From: an uncultured Oscillospiraceae bacterium
GTDB taxonomy: Bacteria; Bacillota; Clostridia; Oscillospirales; Oscillospiraceae
NCBI GenBank assembly: GCA_905233595.1
Contig: CAJOFI010000047.1
Coordinates: 1 to 5,704 of the forward strand
DNA length: 5,704 bases
Direction: 5' to 3'
This document shows, in pieces, positions 1 through 5,563 of this stretch. Below the pieces are notes generated by a model, which did no database searches, had not been told where the DNA came from, and saw nothing but the letters and a program-made list of their open reading frames with translations. Both the position numbers and the translations under genes were made by a program. How positions within the stretch are numbered: the first letter of the stretch is position 1; each line of letters begins with the position of its first letter.

Positions 1-1256
1 TTGATGCACTCGTCGATCATCTCGGAGGCAAGGCGGCGCTTGAGGTCAAAGTAATCCTCCTCCTTCACGCTCTCAAAGGGCTTGGAGGGCACCAGCGCCG
101 TGATGGAGAGCTGGGTGTAGCCCTCGGGCAGGGTGGGGTTTGCGTGGTTTAAGCAGATGGTGGTGATGTAATTGTAGGGCTCGGTGAGGTTGGAGTAGTT
201 GCGCCAGATCTCGTTGGTGTCCATCGTGGTGCCGGAGAAGGTGGAGTAGTTGATAATGCCGTTGGATTCCGGGCTTCCCTCAATGACCATGATGACGGAC
301 ACCGGTACCACGGAGAGCTTGCGGTTGTTGATCATCTTGATCGCGCCCGCGGGCACCTCGCTCAGCGGCTCGATCATCTGGGTGTAGACCTTGTTGGGGT
401 AGGGGCCGGAGATGACGTAGTCGCAGCTGATCTCGTCGCCGCGCATCGTGCGCACGCCGCAGACCTTGCCGTCCTTGACGAGGATCTTCTCGACCTCCTG
501 GTTGAACTCGTACTGCGCGCCGTTCTCCTCGCACCGCGCCTGGAGCTTCATGCTCATCTCGTGGCTGAAATTTCGGCAGACGTAGGAGCCGGTGAAGTAG
601 TCGGCCATGAGGAAGGCGTAGATCGTGAAGGGCAGATCGTCCATGCGGTTGCCGACGTAGATCCAGTAGGGCGTGAGCATCTCCACGGCCTTTTTGGGCA
701 GCTCGAAGGTGTTGATGACCTCGGTCGCGGTGTAGCCCACGGTCTTGACGAAGTCGGGGTGCTTTAAGAGCATCTGCACCTTGCTCATCGGCGTCACGGA
801 CAGGACGTTCATGCTGTCGTACACGCGGCGGCAGAGCAGCATCAGCTCGTGCACCTTCTCGTAGGTGCCGGGGCAGACCTCGTCGATCTCCTTGGCGACG
901 GTCGTATAGCTGTCGTCATAGTCGGGGTGCAGCACCTTGTCGATGCCGGAGTTGGGCAGGGCGACGCGGTAGCACTCGGGCACGGGCAGCCAGTCGATGT
1001 CCACGCCCATGTCGTCGAAGAACTTGCCGACCTTGAGGCGCTTGCCGGGCTGGCCGATGGACATCATCTCGTGCAGCGTCGCCTCGATCTCGAAGCCGTT
1101 GCGCACGAAGTCGGTGGCGAGGCCGCCGGGCATGTTGTGCTTTTCGAGGATCAGGATGTCCTTCACGCCCCAGGCCTGCAACTGCAGGCAGGCGGACATC
1201 CCGGCCAGAGCGCCGCCGATGATGACGACGTCGTAATGGTCCTTGTAAAATTTCAT
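1..1256 (-). CDS. FAD-dependent oxidoreductase, phytoene desaturase / retinol saturase (CrtI) type, C-terminus cut by window edge
   Basis: Reads from an ATG at 1256 through 418 codons without a stop to the left edge, so the C-terminus is missing. An SD sequence (AAAGGA, about 8 bases upstream) supports this start. Residues 9-35 form an FAD-binding Rossmann beta-alpha-beta (VVIIGGALAGMSA), followed by an acidic strand end (LILEKH) and MPGGLATDF, the FAD-contact motif of amine-oxidase/CrtI-like flavoproteins. Residues about 244-292 (NGAQYEFNQEVEKI, GKVCGV, CDYVISGPYPNKVY) match the family's second FAD-contact region. Members desaturate, saturate or cis-trans isomerise C=C bonds in isoprenoids or lipids; many are about 490-550 aa, so perhaps 80-120 residues lie outside. 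The second glycine of GxGxxG is alanine (Ala16). It lies 175 bases downstream of another flavoprotein on the same strand, probably co-transcribed, since no convincing promoter is seen between them. The substrate is unknown; a fatty acyl chain is inferred from neighbours only. Confidence 0.92.
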   Translation of the reverse strand, partial: MKFYKDHYDVVIIGGALAGMSACLQLQAWGVKDILILEKHNMPGGLATDFVRNGFEIEATLHEMMSIGQPGKRLKVGKFFDDMGVDIDWLPVPECYRVALPNSGIDKVLHPDYDDSYTTVAKEIDEVCPGTYEKVHELMLLCRRVYDSMNVLSVTPMSKVQMLLKHPDFVKTVGYTATEVINTFELPKKAVEMLTPYWIYVGNRMDDLPFTIYAFLMADYFTGSYVCRNFSHEMSMKLQARCEENGAQYEFNQEVEKILVKDGKVCGVRTMRGDEISCDYVISGPYPNKVYTQMIEPLSEVPAGAIKMINNRKLSVVPVSVIMVIEGSPESNGIINYSTFSGTTMDTNEIWRNYSNLTEPYNYITTICLNHANPTLPEGYTQLSITALVPSKPFESVKEEDYFDLKRRLASEMIDECI

Positions 1257-1272
1257 CAAATCGTCCTTTCTG

Positions 1273-1320
1273 TTGGCTCCCCCCCTCTGGGGGAGCTGTC
1301 GCGAATGCGACTGAAGGGGA
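1273..1320. repeat. dispersed intergenic palindromic repeat, copy 1
   Basis: Begins TTGGCTCC, with C7-TCT-G5 forming a GGCTCCCCC/GGGGGAGC hairpin. This is followed by AGCTGTCGC-GAAT-GCGACTGA, which forms a second small hairpin (GTCGC/GCGAC), and then an AGGGGA tail. A second copy in the same orientation starts at 5655 and shares the TTGGCT, C-run/G-run, GAGCTGTCG and GACTGA blocks. It lies between the two minus-strand flavoprotein genes, just upstream of the SD of the downstream one. It resembles short dispersed repeats I recall from Oscillospiraceae genomes; that identification is from memory. Confidence 0.75.
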
Positions 1321-1390
1321 ATGGGAAGGTGAGCGCGAAGAAGCCCCTATCGGCCTTTTGCCATTCTCTCTACGGGACAAGCGCGCGAAA

Positions 1391-1419
1391 TGAGGGGCGA
1401 AGGTTTCCTCCGCCCCTCA
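1391..1419 (-). terminator. GC-rich hairpin after the isomerase gene, possible weak terminator or attenuator
   Basis: Arms 1391-1403 and 1407-1419 pair in 12 of 13 positions (GAGGGGCG/CGCCCCTC core, one A-C mismatch) around a three-base loop. It starts 13 bases past the minus-strand stop codon at 1432-1434. On the minus strand the bases after the stem are ATTTCGCG, so there is no proper U-tract; on the plus strand A-rich sequence follows. It may act as a partial terminator or as an mRNA 3'-end protecting structure that lowers expression of the downstream flavoprotein relative to the isomerase. Stem seen directly; function inferred. Confidence 0.45.
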
Positions 1420-1431
1420 AAGAAAACAGTC

Positions 1432-2820
1432 TCAGAAGAAGCGCTCCACCAGCTCGCGGGAGTATTCGGCGGTCTCGTCCATGTCGCCGAAGCTCATGAC
1501 CTCACCGGCGTAGTAGGTGTCGTACTTGCCCTGCATGGCCTCGACCTTGTCGTACCAGCCGGCGGCGTAGTCCTCGGTGAAGACGTGGGGGAAGTAGTAG
1601 ACGGACCACTCGTTGATGACCTTCTCGGCGGGGTTCTTCATGATCTTGAGGTCGTCCTGCACCATCTGGCGGCACTCCTCGTAGGGGATCTCGCGGGAGT
1701 TCTTATGCTTGCGCAGGGCGTAGGTGGTGATGACCTGGTCGATCTGATCCTTCCAGCGGCGGTAATAGACCATCAGGTGGCCGAGCTTCTCCGGCTCCAT
1801 GTTGTCAAAGACGTAGTAGGAGATCTCGGGGTGGTTCTCGGGCTTGGTGAGGAAGGCCTGCACGTCGTAGCGCTCGTAGTCGATCTTGGAGAAGAGCGCC
1901 TTCTCGTCCTCGCGGGCGTCAAAGTACTCGACCATGCCCTTCTGCCCGTCGGCGCGCTTGTTGGGGATGTAGAGCGGGGCGGTGACGATGATCTTGTCAT
2001 ACTCCTCGACCTGGCCGTTGACCGTGACGAAGACCTTGCCGTCCTTGCGCTCGACCTTCTCGATGGTGGAGTTGAGGCGGGCGGGGTGCTTGAGGTGGTC
2101 GTTGAGCTGCTCCCAGATGTACTGGGTGCCTTCCTTCCAGGTCCAGAGGTTGACCTTGACGAAGTTCATGCAGGTCTGGTAGTCCAGATACTTGAGGACG
2201 TAGGCCGCGGGGATCTCGTCAAAGTAGCCGTAGCCGAAGGAGGTGAAGGGCCCGATCCAGATCTTCTGCACCAGGGGGACGCCGTTCATCTCGCAGAACT
2301 GCTTGAAGGGCAGCGCCAGATCCTTGAGGTTGGGATTGACGCCCTCGACGCGCTCACGGCCGGGCGTGACGGCGTAGCCGTCGTAGCGACCCTCGGCGAC
2401 GCCGCGGTGGCCGTTGAGGTCGTAGCCCTTGTACTTGGTCTCCAGCAGCTCGCCGAACTTCTTGAGCTGCCCCTTCATCTTGAGGAGCCAGGGGTTTCTG
2501 ATGATGTTGCCGAGGGTGCGGGCGAAGGGCTCGATCACGTTGCCGTTTGCGTCCTTGTAGTTGCGGTTGAGCTGGGGGCCGTCGTGCGTGATGCCGCAAA
2601 ACTCCTCCACGTCATGCACGGCGTAGTAGGAGGGCACGCCCATGATGGCGCCCATCTCGTAGCGCCTGCCGTTGTAGCGCGGGCTCCAGCACTTGCCGCC
2701 CACACGATCCTGGCGCTCGAGGATGCTGTAATTGTTGTAGCCCTTCTTCTCAAGGTACATACCGGCGGAGAGACCCGCGGGGCCGCCGCCGACGATGCAG
2801 ATGCGAATGTTTTTATCCAT
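1432..2820 (-). CDS. FAD-dependent polyunsaturated fatty acid double-bond isomerase homologue (P. acnes linoleate isomerase family)
   Basis: Complete 462-residue protein; ATG at 2820 has a strong SD (AGGGAGGAAAT) and the TGA is at 1434-1432. An N-terminal FAD Rossmann motif (residues 8-20, IVGGGPAGLSAG) is followed by YSILERQDRVGGKCWSP and GRRYEMGAIMGVPSY (51-65). From memory, these and IPAAYVLKYLD (203-213), LWTWKEGT (225-232), LGHLMVYY (346-353), EECRQMV (381-387), YYFPHV (408-413) and YYAGEVMSFG (436-445) line up nearly end to end with the P. acnes 10-trans,12-cis linoleate isomerase, a soluble flavoenzyme that shifts a double bond in free linoleate. Arg86 falls where I recall that enzyme's carboxylate-binding arginine (Arg88). 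The protein is about 38 residues longer; most of the extra lies in an inserted loop around residues 140-163. It is divergent from an acyl ligase/ACP/thioesterase operon, which fits a fatty acyl substrate. The exact substrate and product (conjugated, hydrated or saturated) cannot be read from the sequence. Confidence 0.92.
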   Translation of the reverse strand: MDKNIRICIVGGGPAGLSAGMYLEKKGYNNYSILERQDRVGGKCWSPRYNGRRYEMGAIMGVPSYYAVHDVEEFCGITHDGPQLNRNYKDANGNVIEPFARTLGNIIRNPWLLKMKGQLKKFGELLETKYKGYDLNGHRGVAEGRYDGYAVTPGRERVEGVNPNLKDLALPFKQFCEMNGVPLVQKIWIGPFTSFGYGYFDEIPAAYVLKYLDYQTCMNFVKVNLWTWKEGTQYIWEQLNDHLKHPARLNSTIEKVERKDGKVFVTVNGQVEEYDKIIVTAPLYIPNKRADGQKGMVEYFDAREDEKALFSKIDYERYDVQAFLTKPENHPEISYYVFDNMEPEKLGHLMVYYRRWKDQIDQVITTYALRKHKNSREIPYEECRQMVQDDLKIMKNPAEKVINEWSVYYFPHVFTEDYAAGWYDKVEAMQGKYDTYYAGEVMSFGDMDETAEYSRELVERFF

Positions 2821-2874
2821 GTCATTTCCTCCCTAAATATTCGTTGTATTCAGCGCGCAAAAACTGCCGCTTGC

Positions 2875-2903
2875 ATTATACACCATATCTCTGCGGTTTT
2901 CAC
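2875..2903 (-). promoter_or_regulatory. probable sigma-70 promoter of the isomerase gene
   Basis: On the minus strand, a perfect TATAAT -10 (2880-2875) sits 17 bases from GTGAAA (2903-2898), a 4-of-6 match to the -35 consensus. The predicted transcript start is near 2868, giving a leader of roughly 48 bases before the ATG at 2820. It does not overlap the palindromic operator of the divergent operon, so control of the two directions may differ. Confidence 0.5.
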
Positions 2904-2954
2904 TATATAATTTGCGGCGTTTGTCAAAAATTTTACATATTTTTCACATCGCTC

Positions 2955-2983
2955 TTTTCAAGCGCGAGGGGATGTGTTATAGT
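2955..2983 (+). promoter_or_regulatory. promoter of the acyl ligase-ACP-thioesterase operon, extended -10
   Basis: TTTTCA (2955-2960, 4 of 6 to -35 consensus), a 17-base spacer, then TATAGT (2978-2983, 5 of 6) preceded by TGT, giving an extended TGn -10. The predicted start near 2990 lies inside the palindrome at 2978-3012. The leader would be about 42 bases and contains an AAAGGAGG SD (3015-3022), nine bases before the ATG at 3032. Confidence 0.6.
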
Positions 2984-3012
2984 AAACACAAATAGTATTT
3001 GCGTTTACTATA
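2978..3012. promoter_or_regulatory. 35-bp palindromic operator over the operon promoter, probable TetR-family site
   Basis: An odd-length inverted repeat centred on G2995: 16 of 17 base pairs match (arms TATAGTAAACaCAAATA and TATTTGcGTTTACTA plus TA), with the single mismatch at 2988/3002. The left end is the -10 box and the predicted transcript start lies within it, so a bound protein would block transcription. Length and AGTAAAC/GTTTACT half-sites are typical of TetR-family operators in Firmicutes; that attribution is inference, and no regulator gene is present in the window. Confidence 0.7.
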
Positions 3013-3031
3013 TTAAAGGAGGGCGGCCTTT

Positions 3032-4369
3032 ATGCGATTCGATTCATTTCGTGAGCTGCTGCTGCACTGGGCGCGGCAGATGCCGGACGCCCCGGCGCTG
3101 CGCGACGGAAACAAAACGCGCACATTCCGGGAGCTGTGGGAGGACGTGGACGCGCGCGCCAAAGCCCTGCGCGCCGAGAGGAGCCGCTGCGTCGGCATCC
3201 TCGCGGACGGGAGCCTCGGCTGCGTGGAGGAGATCCTCGCGGCGAACCTTGCGGGAAAGCAGCTCGTGCTGCTCGATGCCCTGGCGCCGGCGGGGCTTTT
3301 GAAGACCCTGATCCGCTATACCGATATCGACGCGCTCTGGGGGGACGAGGATCTCACGGAGGAGCTTGAAATCGCGCTCAACCAGCCCTGCGTGGAGGAT
3401 GGGGCGGGGAAGCTGCTGTTCTTCACCTCCGGCACCACGGAGCAGGCCAAGGCCGTGGTGCTGACCGATCACTCCCTCTGCCAGAGCGCCTTCAACGGCT
3501 CGAGCAAGCTGTCCCTCGCGCCGGGGGACACGCTTCTGTGCCTGCTGCCGCTGGGGCACGTGTTCGGCTTCGTGTGCGGGCTGCTGTGGGGGCTCAACTG
3601 CGGCGCCTGCGTCGCGCTCGGGCGCGGGGCGCGGCATTATCTGGACGACTGCGCATATTACAAGCCCACGGCGGTCTCCGTGGTGCCGATGCTGCTGGGC
3701 TTCCTTTTGCAGCACGGCTGCGTGAACAAGGAGCTGCGGCTCATCCTCGTCGGCGCGGGGGACTGCCCGCCGGCACTCCTGAAGGCCGCCGCGCAGAGGG
3801 GCATCCGCGTGAGCTTCGGCTACGGCCTCACGGAGACGAGCTCCGGCGTCGCCATCAGCGTGGGGGGCGACCCCTATGCGATGGACGTCTGCCCGGACGA
3901 CACGATCACCCTCGGCGAGGACGGGGAAATTTTGATCGAGGCGCCGACCTGCATGATGCAGGGCTACTACAAGCAGCCGGGGGCGACCTGGGAGGTGCTG
4001 CGCGACGGCGTGCTGCACACGGGCGACCTCGGGCGCTTTGACGCGGATGGCAGGCTTCACATCACGGGGCGCAAGAAGGACATCCTCGTGCTGCCGGACG
4101 GGACGAAGCTTTTTCTCCCCGAGTATGAGGCGCGGCTCATGACCGCCCTGGGGCATACCGAGCTTGCCGTGACCTTGAAGGACAATAAGCCGCTGCTCGT
4201 GTTCGTCGGCACGGCGGAGGAAAGCGCCCTGTGGGAGAAGCTGCAGGGGCTGATGCGCGAGCTGCCGAGAGGGCAGCAGCTTGCGGGCATCCTGATCACC
4301 GACGAGGCGCTGCCGCGCACCGCGACAGGCAAAATCAAACGCTGGGAGCTCCAGCAGAAAGTGGGTTGA
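3032..4369 (+). CDS. AMP-forming acyl ligase (acyl-CoA/acyl-ACP synthetase family, ANL superfamily), short form
   Basis: 445 residues from an ATG with an ideal SD (AAAGGAGG). It carries the ANL adenylation motifs in order: phosphate loop FTSGTTEQAKAV (131-142), LPLGHVFGF (172-180), YGLTETS (264-270), TGDLGRFDADG (330-340), the hinge GRKKD (346-350) and C-terminal PRTATGKIKR (428-437), whose Lys434 should be the catalytic lysine of the adenylation step. The reaction expected is ATP plus a carboxylic acid to acyl-AMP, then transfer to a thiol. The carrier protein gene five bases downstream makes its phosphopantetheine arm the likely acceptor, though CoA is possible. It is shorter than most fatty acyl ligases (about 500-560 aa). 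The usual TG-x-PK of the phosphate loop is here TE-Q-AK, keeping the lysine but not the glycine or proline. First gene of a three-gene operon. Fatty acyl specificity is inferred from the thioesterase and divergent isomerase; a DltA-like amino-acid ligase is less likely. Confidence 0.93.
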   Translation: MRFDSFRELLLHWARQMPDAPALRDGNKTRTFRELWEDVDARAKALRAERSRCVGILADGSLGCVEEILAANLAGKQLVLLDALAPAGLLKTLIRYTDIDALWGDEDLTEELEIALNQPCVEDGAGKLLFFTSGTTEQAKAVVLTDHSLCQSAFNGSSKLSLAPGDTLLCLLPLGHVFGFVCGLLWGLNCGACVALGRGARHYLDDCAYYKPTAVSVVPMLLGFLLQHGCVNKELRLILVGAGDCPPALLKAAAQRGIRVSFGYGLTETSSGVAISVGGDPYAMDVCPDDTITLGEDGEILIEAPTCMMQGYYKQPGATWEVLRDGVLHTGDLGRFDADGRLHITGRKKDILVLPDGTKLFLPEYEARLMTALGHTELAVTLKDNKPLLVFVGTAEESALWEKLQGLMRELPRGQQLAGILITDEALPRTATGKIKRWELQQKVG

Positions 4370-4374
4370 AGGAC

Positions 4375-4626
4375 ATGACGAGACAGGAAGTTCTGGAAAA
4401 GACGAAAAAGGTGATCCGCGACTGCTTCCCCGATATGGACGTGGAGGCGATGGACGAGCAGACGATCATCAACACCGAGACCGCGATCGACTCGATGGGC
4501 TTCGTGCTGGTCATCTGCAAGCTGGAGGCGCTCTTTGACGTACGCATCCCCGAGCGGCAGTGGAACCGGCTCTCCACCCTGGGCGACGTGGTGGACGCCA
4601 TCTACAAGCGCGTCGAGAAGGGATGA
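4375..4626 (+). CDS. dedicated acyl carrier protein
   Basis: 83 residues; four-helix phosphopantetheine carrier. The attachment serine is Ser40 in AIDSMGFVLVICKLE, followed by LFDVRIPE and TLGDVVDAI, which match helix II-IV landmarks of the ACP family. The DSM-G form and the RQW...T segment recall DltC more than the DSLD of fatty acid synthase ACP. Relative to E. coli AcpP the recognition helix lacks the acidic residues after the serine (Gly42 and Leu45 where AcpP has Asp38 and Glu41). This suggests private partners rather than general fatty acid synthase traffic (inference). It starts five bases after the ligase stop; AAGGA lies only one base from the ATG, so translation probably depends on coupling. 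An in-frame TTG at 4366 overlapping the ligase stop is an alternative start. Its own stop overlaps the next start (ATGA). It needs a phosphopantetheinyl transferase encoded elsewhere. Confidence 0.92.
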   Translation: MTRQEVLEKTKKVIRDCFPDMDVEAMDEQTIINTETAIDSMGFVLVICKLEALFDVRIPERQWNRLSTLGDVVDAIYKRVEKG

Positions 4627-5330
4627 GCATTTACCGGGAGGAGCTTCTGCTCAGAAGCAAGGACGTGGACATGTTCCGCCGCCTGCGCACCTCGGAGCTG
4701 TTCAGGCTCCTGCAGGAGGCGTCCATCCGCCACACGGAGGCGCTGGGCATGGGGCGGGACAAGACCCTTGACAAGGGCGTTCTCTGGGTGCTGCTGCTGC
4801 AGCGCTCGGAGATCACGCGCATGCCGGAGTACGATGAGCGCGTCGTGCTCAAAAGCTGGCCGGGGAAGACCATGCACCTGCTCTTCCCGCGCTATTACCG
4901 GCTGGAGACCGCGCAGGGGGAGGAGCTACTCTCCGCGAGCGCGCTCTGGGGGCTTCTGGATCAGCAGACGCGCAAGATGGTCTTCCCCGAGCGCTATGGC
5001 GTTGCGATCGAGGGCGTCCAAACCGGGGAGGAGATCGCCCTGCCCTCCGCGCCGAGGCGACTGGAATGCACCGAAAGCCGGGAGTTCGCGGTGCCCTACA
5101 GCTACGTGGACATCAACGGGCACATGAACAACAGCCGCTATTTCGATCTCGCGGAGGACAGCATCCCCGCGGCAAGCGAGGGGCGCGCGCTGCGCCGCGT
5201 CCAGATCGAATACGTGAGCGAGGCGCGCTTTGGCGAGACCTTCACCGTCTCCTGGGGCGAGGAAAACGGCGAATACTACCTCCAGGGCGAGGGCGAGAGA
5301 ACGGTTTTCCGAATGAGAATGGGATATTGA
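4623..5330 (+). CDS. acyl-ACP thioesterase (FatA/FatB type, double hotdog)
   Basis: 235 residues; the ATG overlaps the ACP stop as ATGA, implying translational coupling. The N-terminal hotdog (about 1-130) contains TSELFRLLQEASIRHTEALG, VLWVLLLQRSEITRMPEYDE and LFPRYYRLETAQGEELLSAS, the acyl-ACP thioesterase pattern. The C-terminal hotdog (about 150-235) holds YVDINGHMNNSRYFD, with Asp163, Asn165 and His167 at the catalytic positions of the plant FatB enzymes. Glu200 (IEYVSEARFGE) aligns with the fourth catalytic residue, the Glu of the plant REC motif, and Ala201 replaces the neighbouring cysteine. Reaction: acyl-ACP plus water to free fatty acid plus ACP, in the cytosol. The likely substrate is acyl chains on the adjacent carrier; chain-length preference cannot be read. 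No signal peptide or membrane segment is seen. Last gene of the operon. Confidence 0.93.
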   Translation: MSIYREELLLRSKDVDMFRRLRTSELFRLLQEASIRHTEALGMGRDKTLDKGVLWVLLLQRSEITRMPEYDERVVLKSWPGKTMHLLFPRYYRLETAQGEELLSASALWGLLDQQTRKMVFPERYGVAIEGVQTGEEIALPSAPRRLECTESREFAVPYSYVDINGHMNNSRYFDLAEDSIPAASEGRALRRVQIEYVSEARFGETFTVSWGEENGEYYLQGEGERTVFRMRMGY

Positions 5331-5377
5331 AAAAATCATGCTGCGAGAGGGTGTCATTTTCGCAGCATGATTTTTTT
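5330..5377 (+). terminator. strong intrinsic terminator of the operon
   Basis: Perfect 16-base arms at 5330-5345 (A6-TCATGCTGCG) and 5361-5376 (CGCAGCATGA-T6) with a 15-base loop, ending in T7. The first base of the stem is the last base of the thioesterase stop codon. The A-tract/T-tract symmetry means it could also terminate minus-strand transcription coming from the right. Confidence 0.92.
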
Positions 5378-5412
5378 AGGTGTAACGCCCCGTGAAGAAT
5401 TGCGCCTGCGCG

Positions 5413-5447
5413 CGCCCTCCGCGCCCGTTTTACCATCGCGGGGGGCG
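5413..5447. repeat. GC-rich inverted repeat (hairpin)
   Basis: CGCCCTCCGCG (5413-5423) pairs over 11 positions with CGCGGGGGGCG (5437-5447), including one T-G wobble, around a 13-base loop. On the plus strand it is followed only by TCTTCTCCC, so it is a poor intrinsic terminator. The role is unknown. Confidence 0.6.
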
Positions 5448-5474
5448 TCTTCTCCCGGCGGCAACGGCTTTGAC

Positions 5475-5554
5475 CCCGTGATCCGATGATTCATCAAGCC
5501 TATCATATATCAAATTCTGACGGATTACAAGGAAAAAACGCATCCGATCACGGG
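5475..5554. repeat. imperfect inverted repeat with 52-base spacer
   Basis: CCCGTGATCCGATG (5475-5488) and CATCCGATCACGGG (5541-5554) are inverted copies with 13 of 14 positions matching. The 52 bases between are AT-rich with no gene. The arrangement resembles terminal inverted repeats or the base of a long stem. Confidence 0.6.
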
Positions 5555-5563
5555 AAACGATGG

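Noticed and set aside
849..1499. Plus-strand open frame opposite the first flavoprotein
   Set aside because: Antisense shadow crossing the intergenic repeat; low-complexity composition, no SD and no recognisable motif.
1390..2910. Long plus-strand open frame (about 506 codons) opposite the isomerase gene
   Set aside because: It is the reverse complement of a clear FAD enzyme; its Leu/Val/Asp/Gly/His-rich composition is typical of antisense GC-rich frames. It lacks a domain and an SD, and covers the intergenic region.
2902..2927. Minus-strand promoter using the perfect TTGACA at 2927-2922
   Set aside because: The nearest -10 (TATAGT, 2907-2902) is only 14 bases away; the TATAAT at 2880-2875 with 17-base spacing is better, though dual use is possible.
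3044..4156. Minus-strand open frame (about 370 codons) opposite the ligase
   Set aside because: The plus strand carries all ANL motifs in order; the antisense frame is Arg/Ala/His/Gln-rich with no domain.
4231..4374. N-terminal extension of the carrier protein
   Set aside because: It overlaps the ligase C-terminus including the PRTATGK motif; the added residues are Ala/Arg-rich and unlike ACP.
4560..4622. N-terminal extension of the thioesterase from an upstream ATG
   Set aside because: The extra 21 residues lie inside the carrier protein gene in another frame; the ATG at 4623 overlapping the stop gives the family-like N-terminus.
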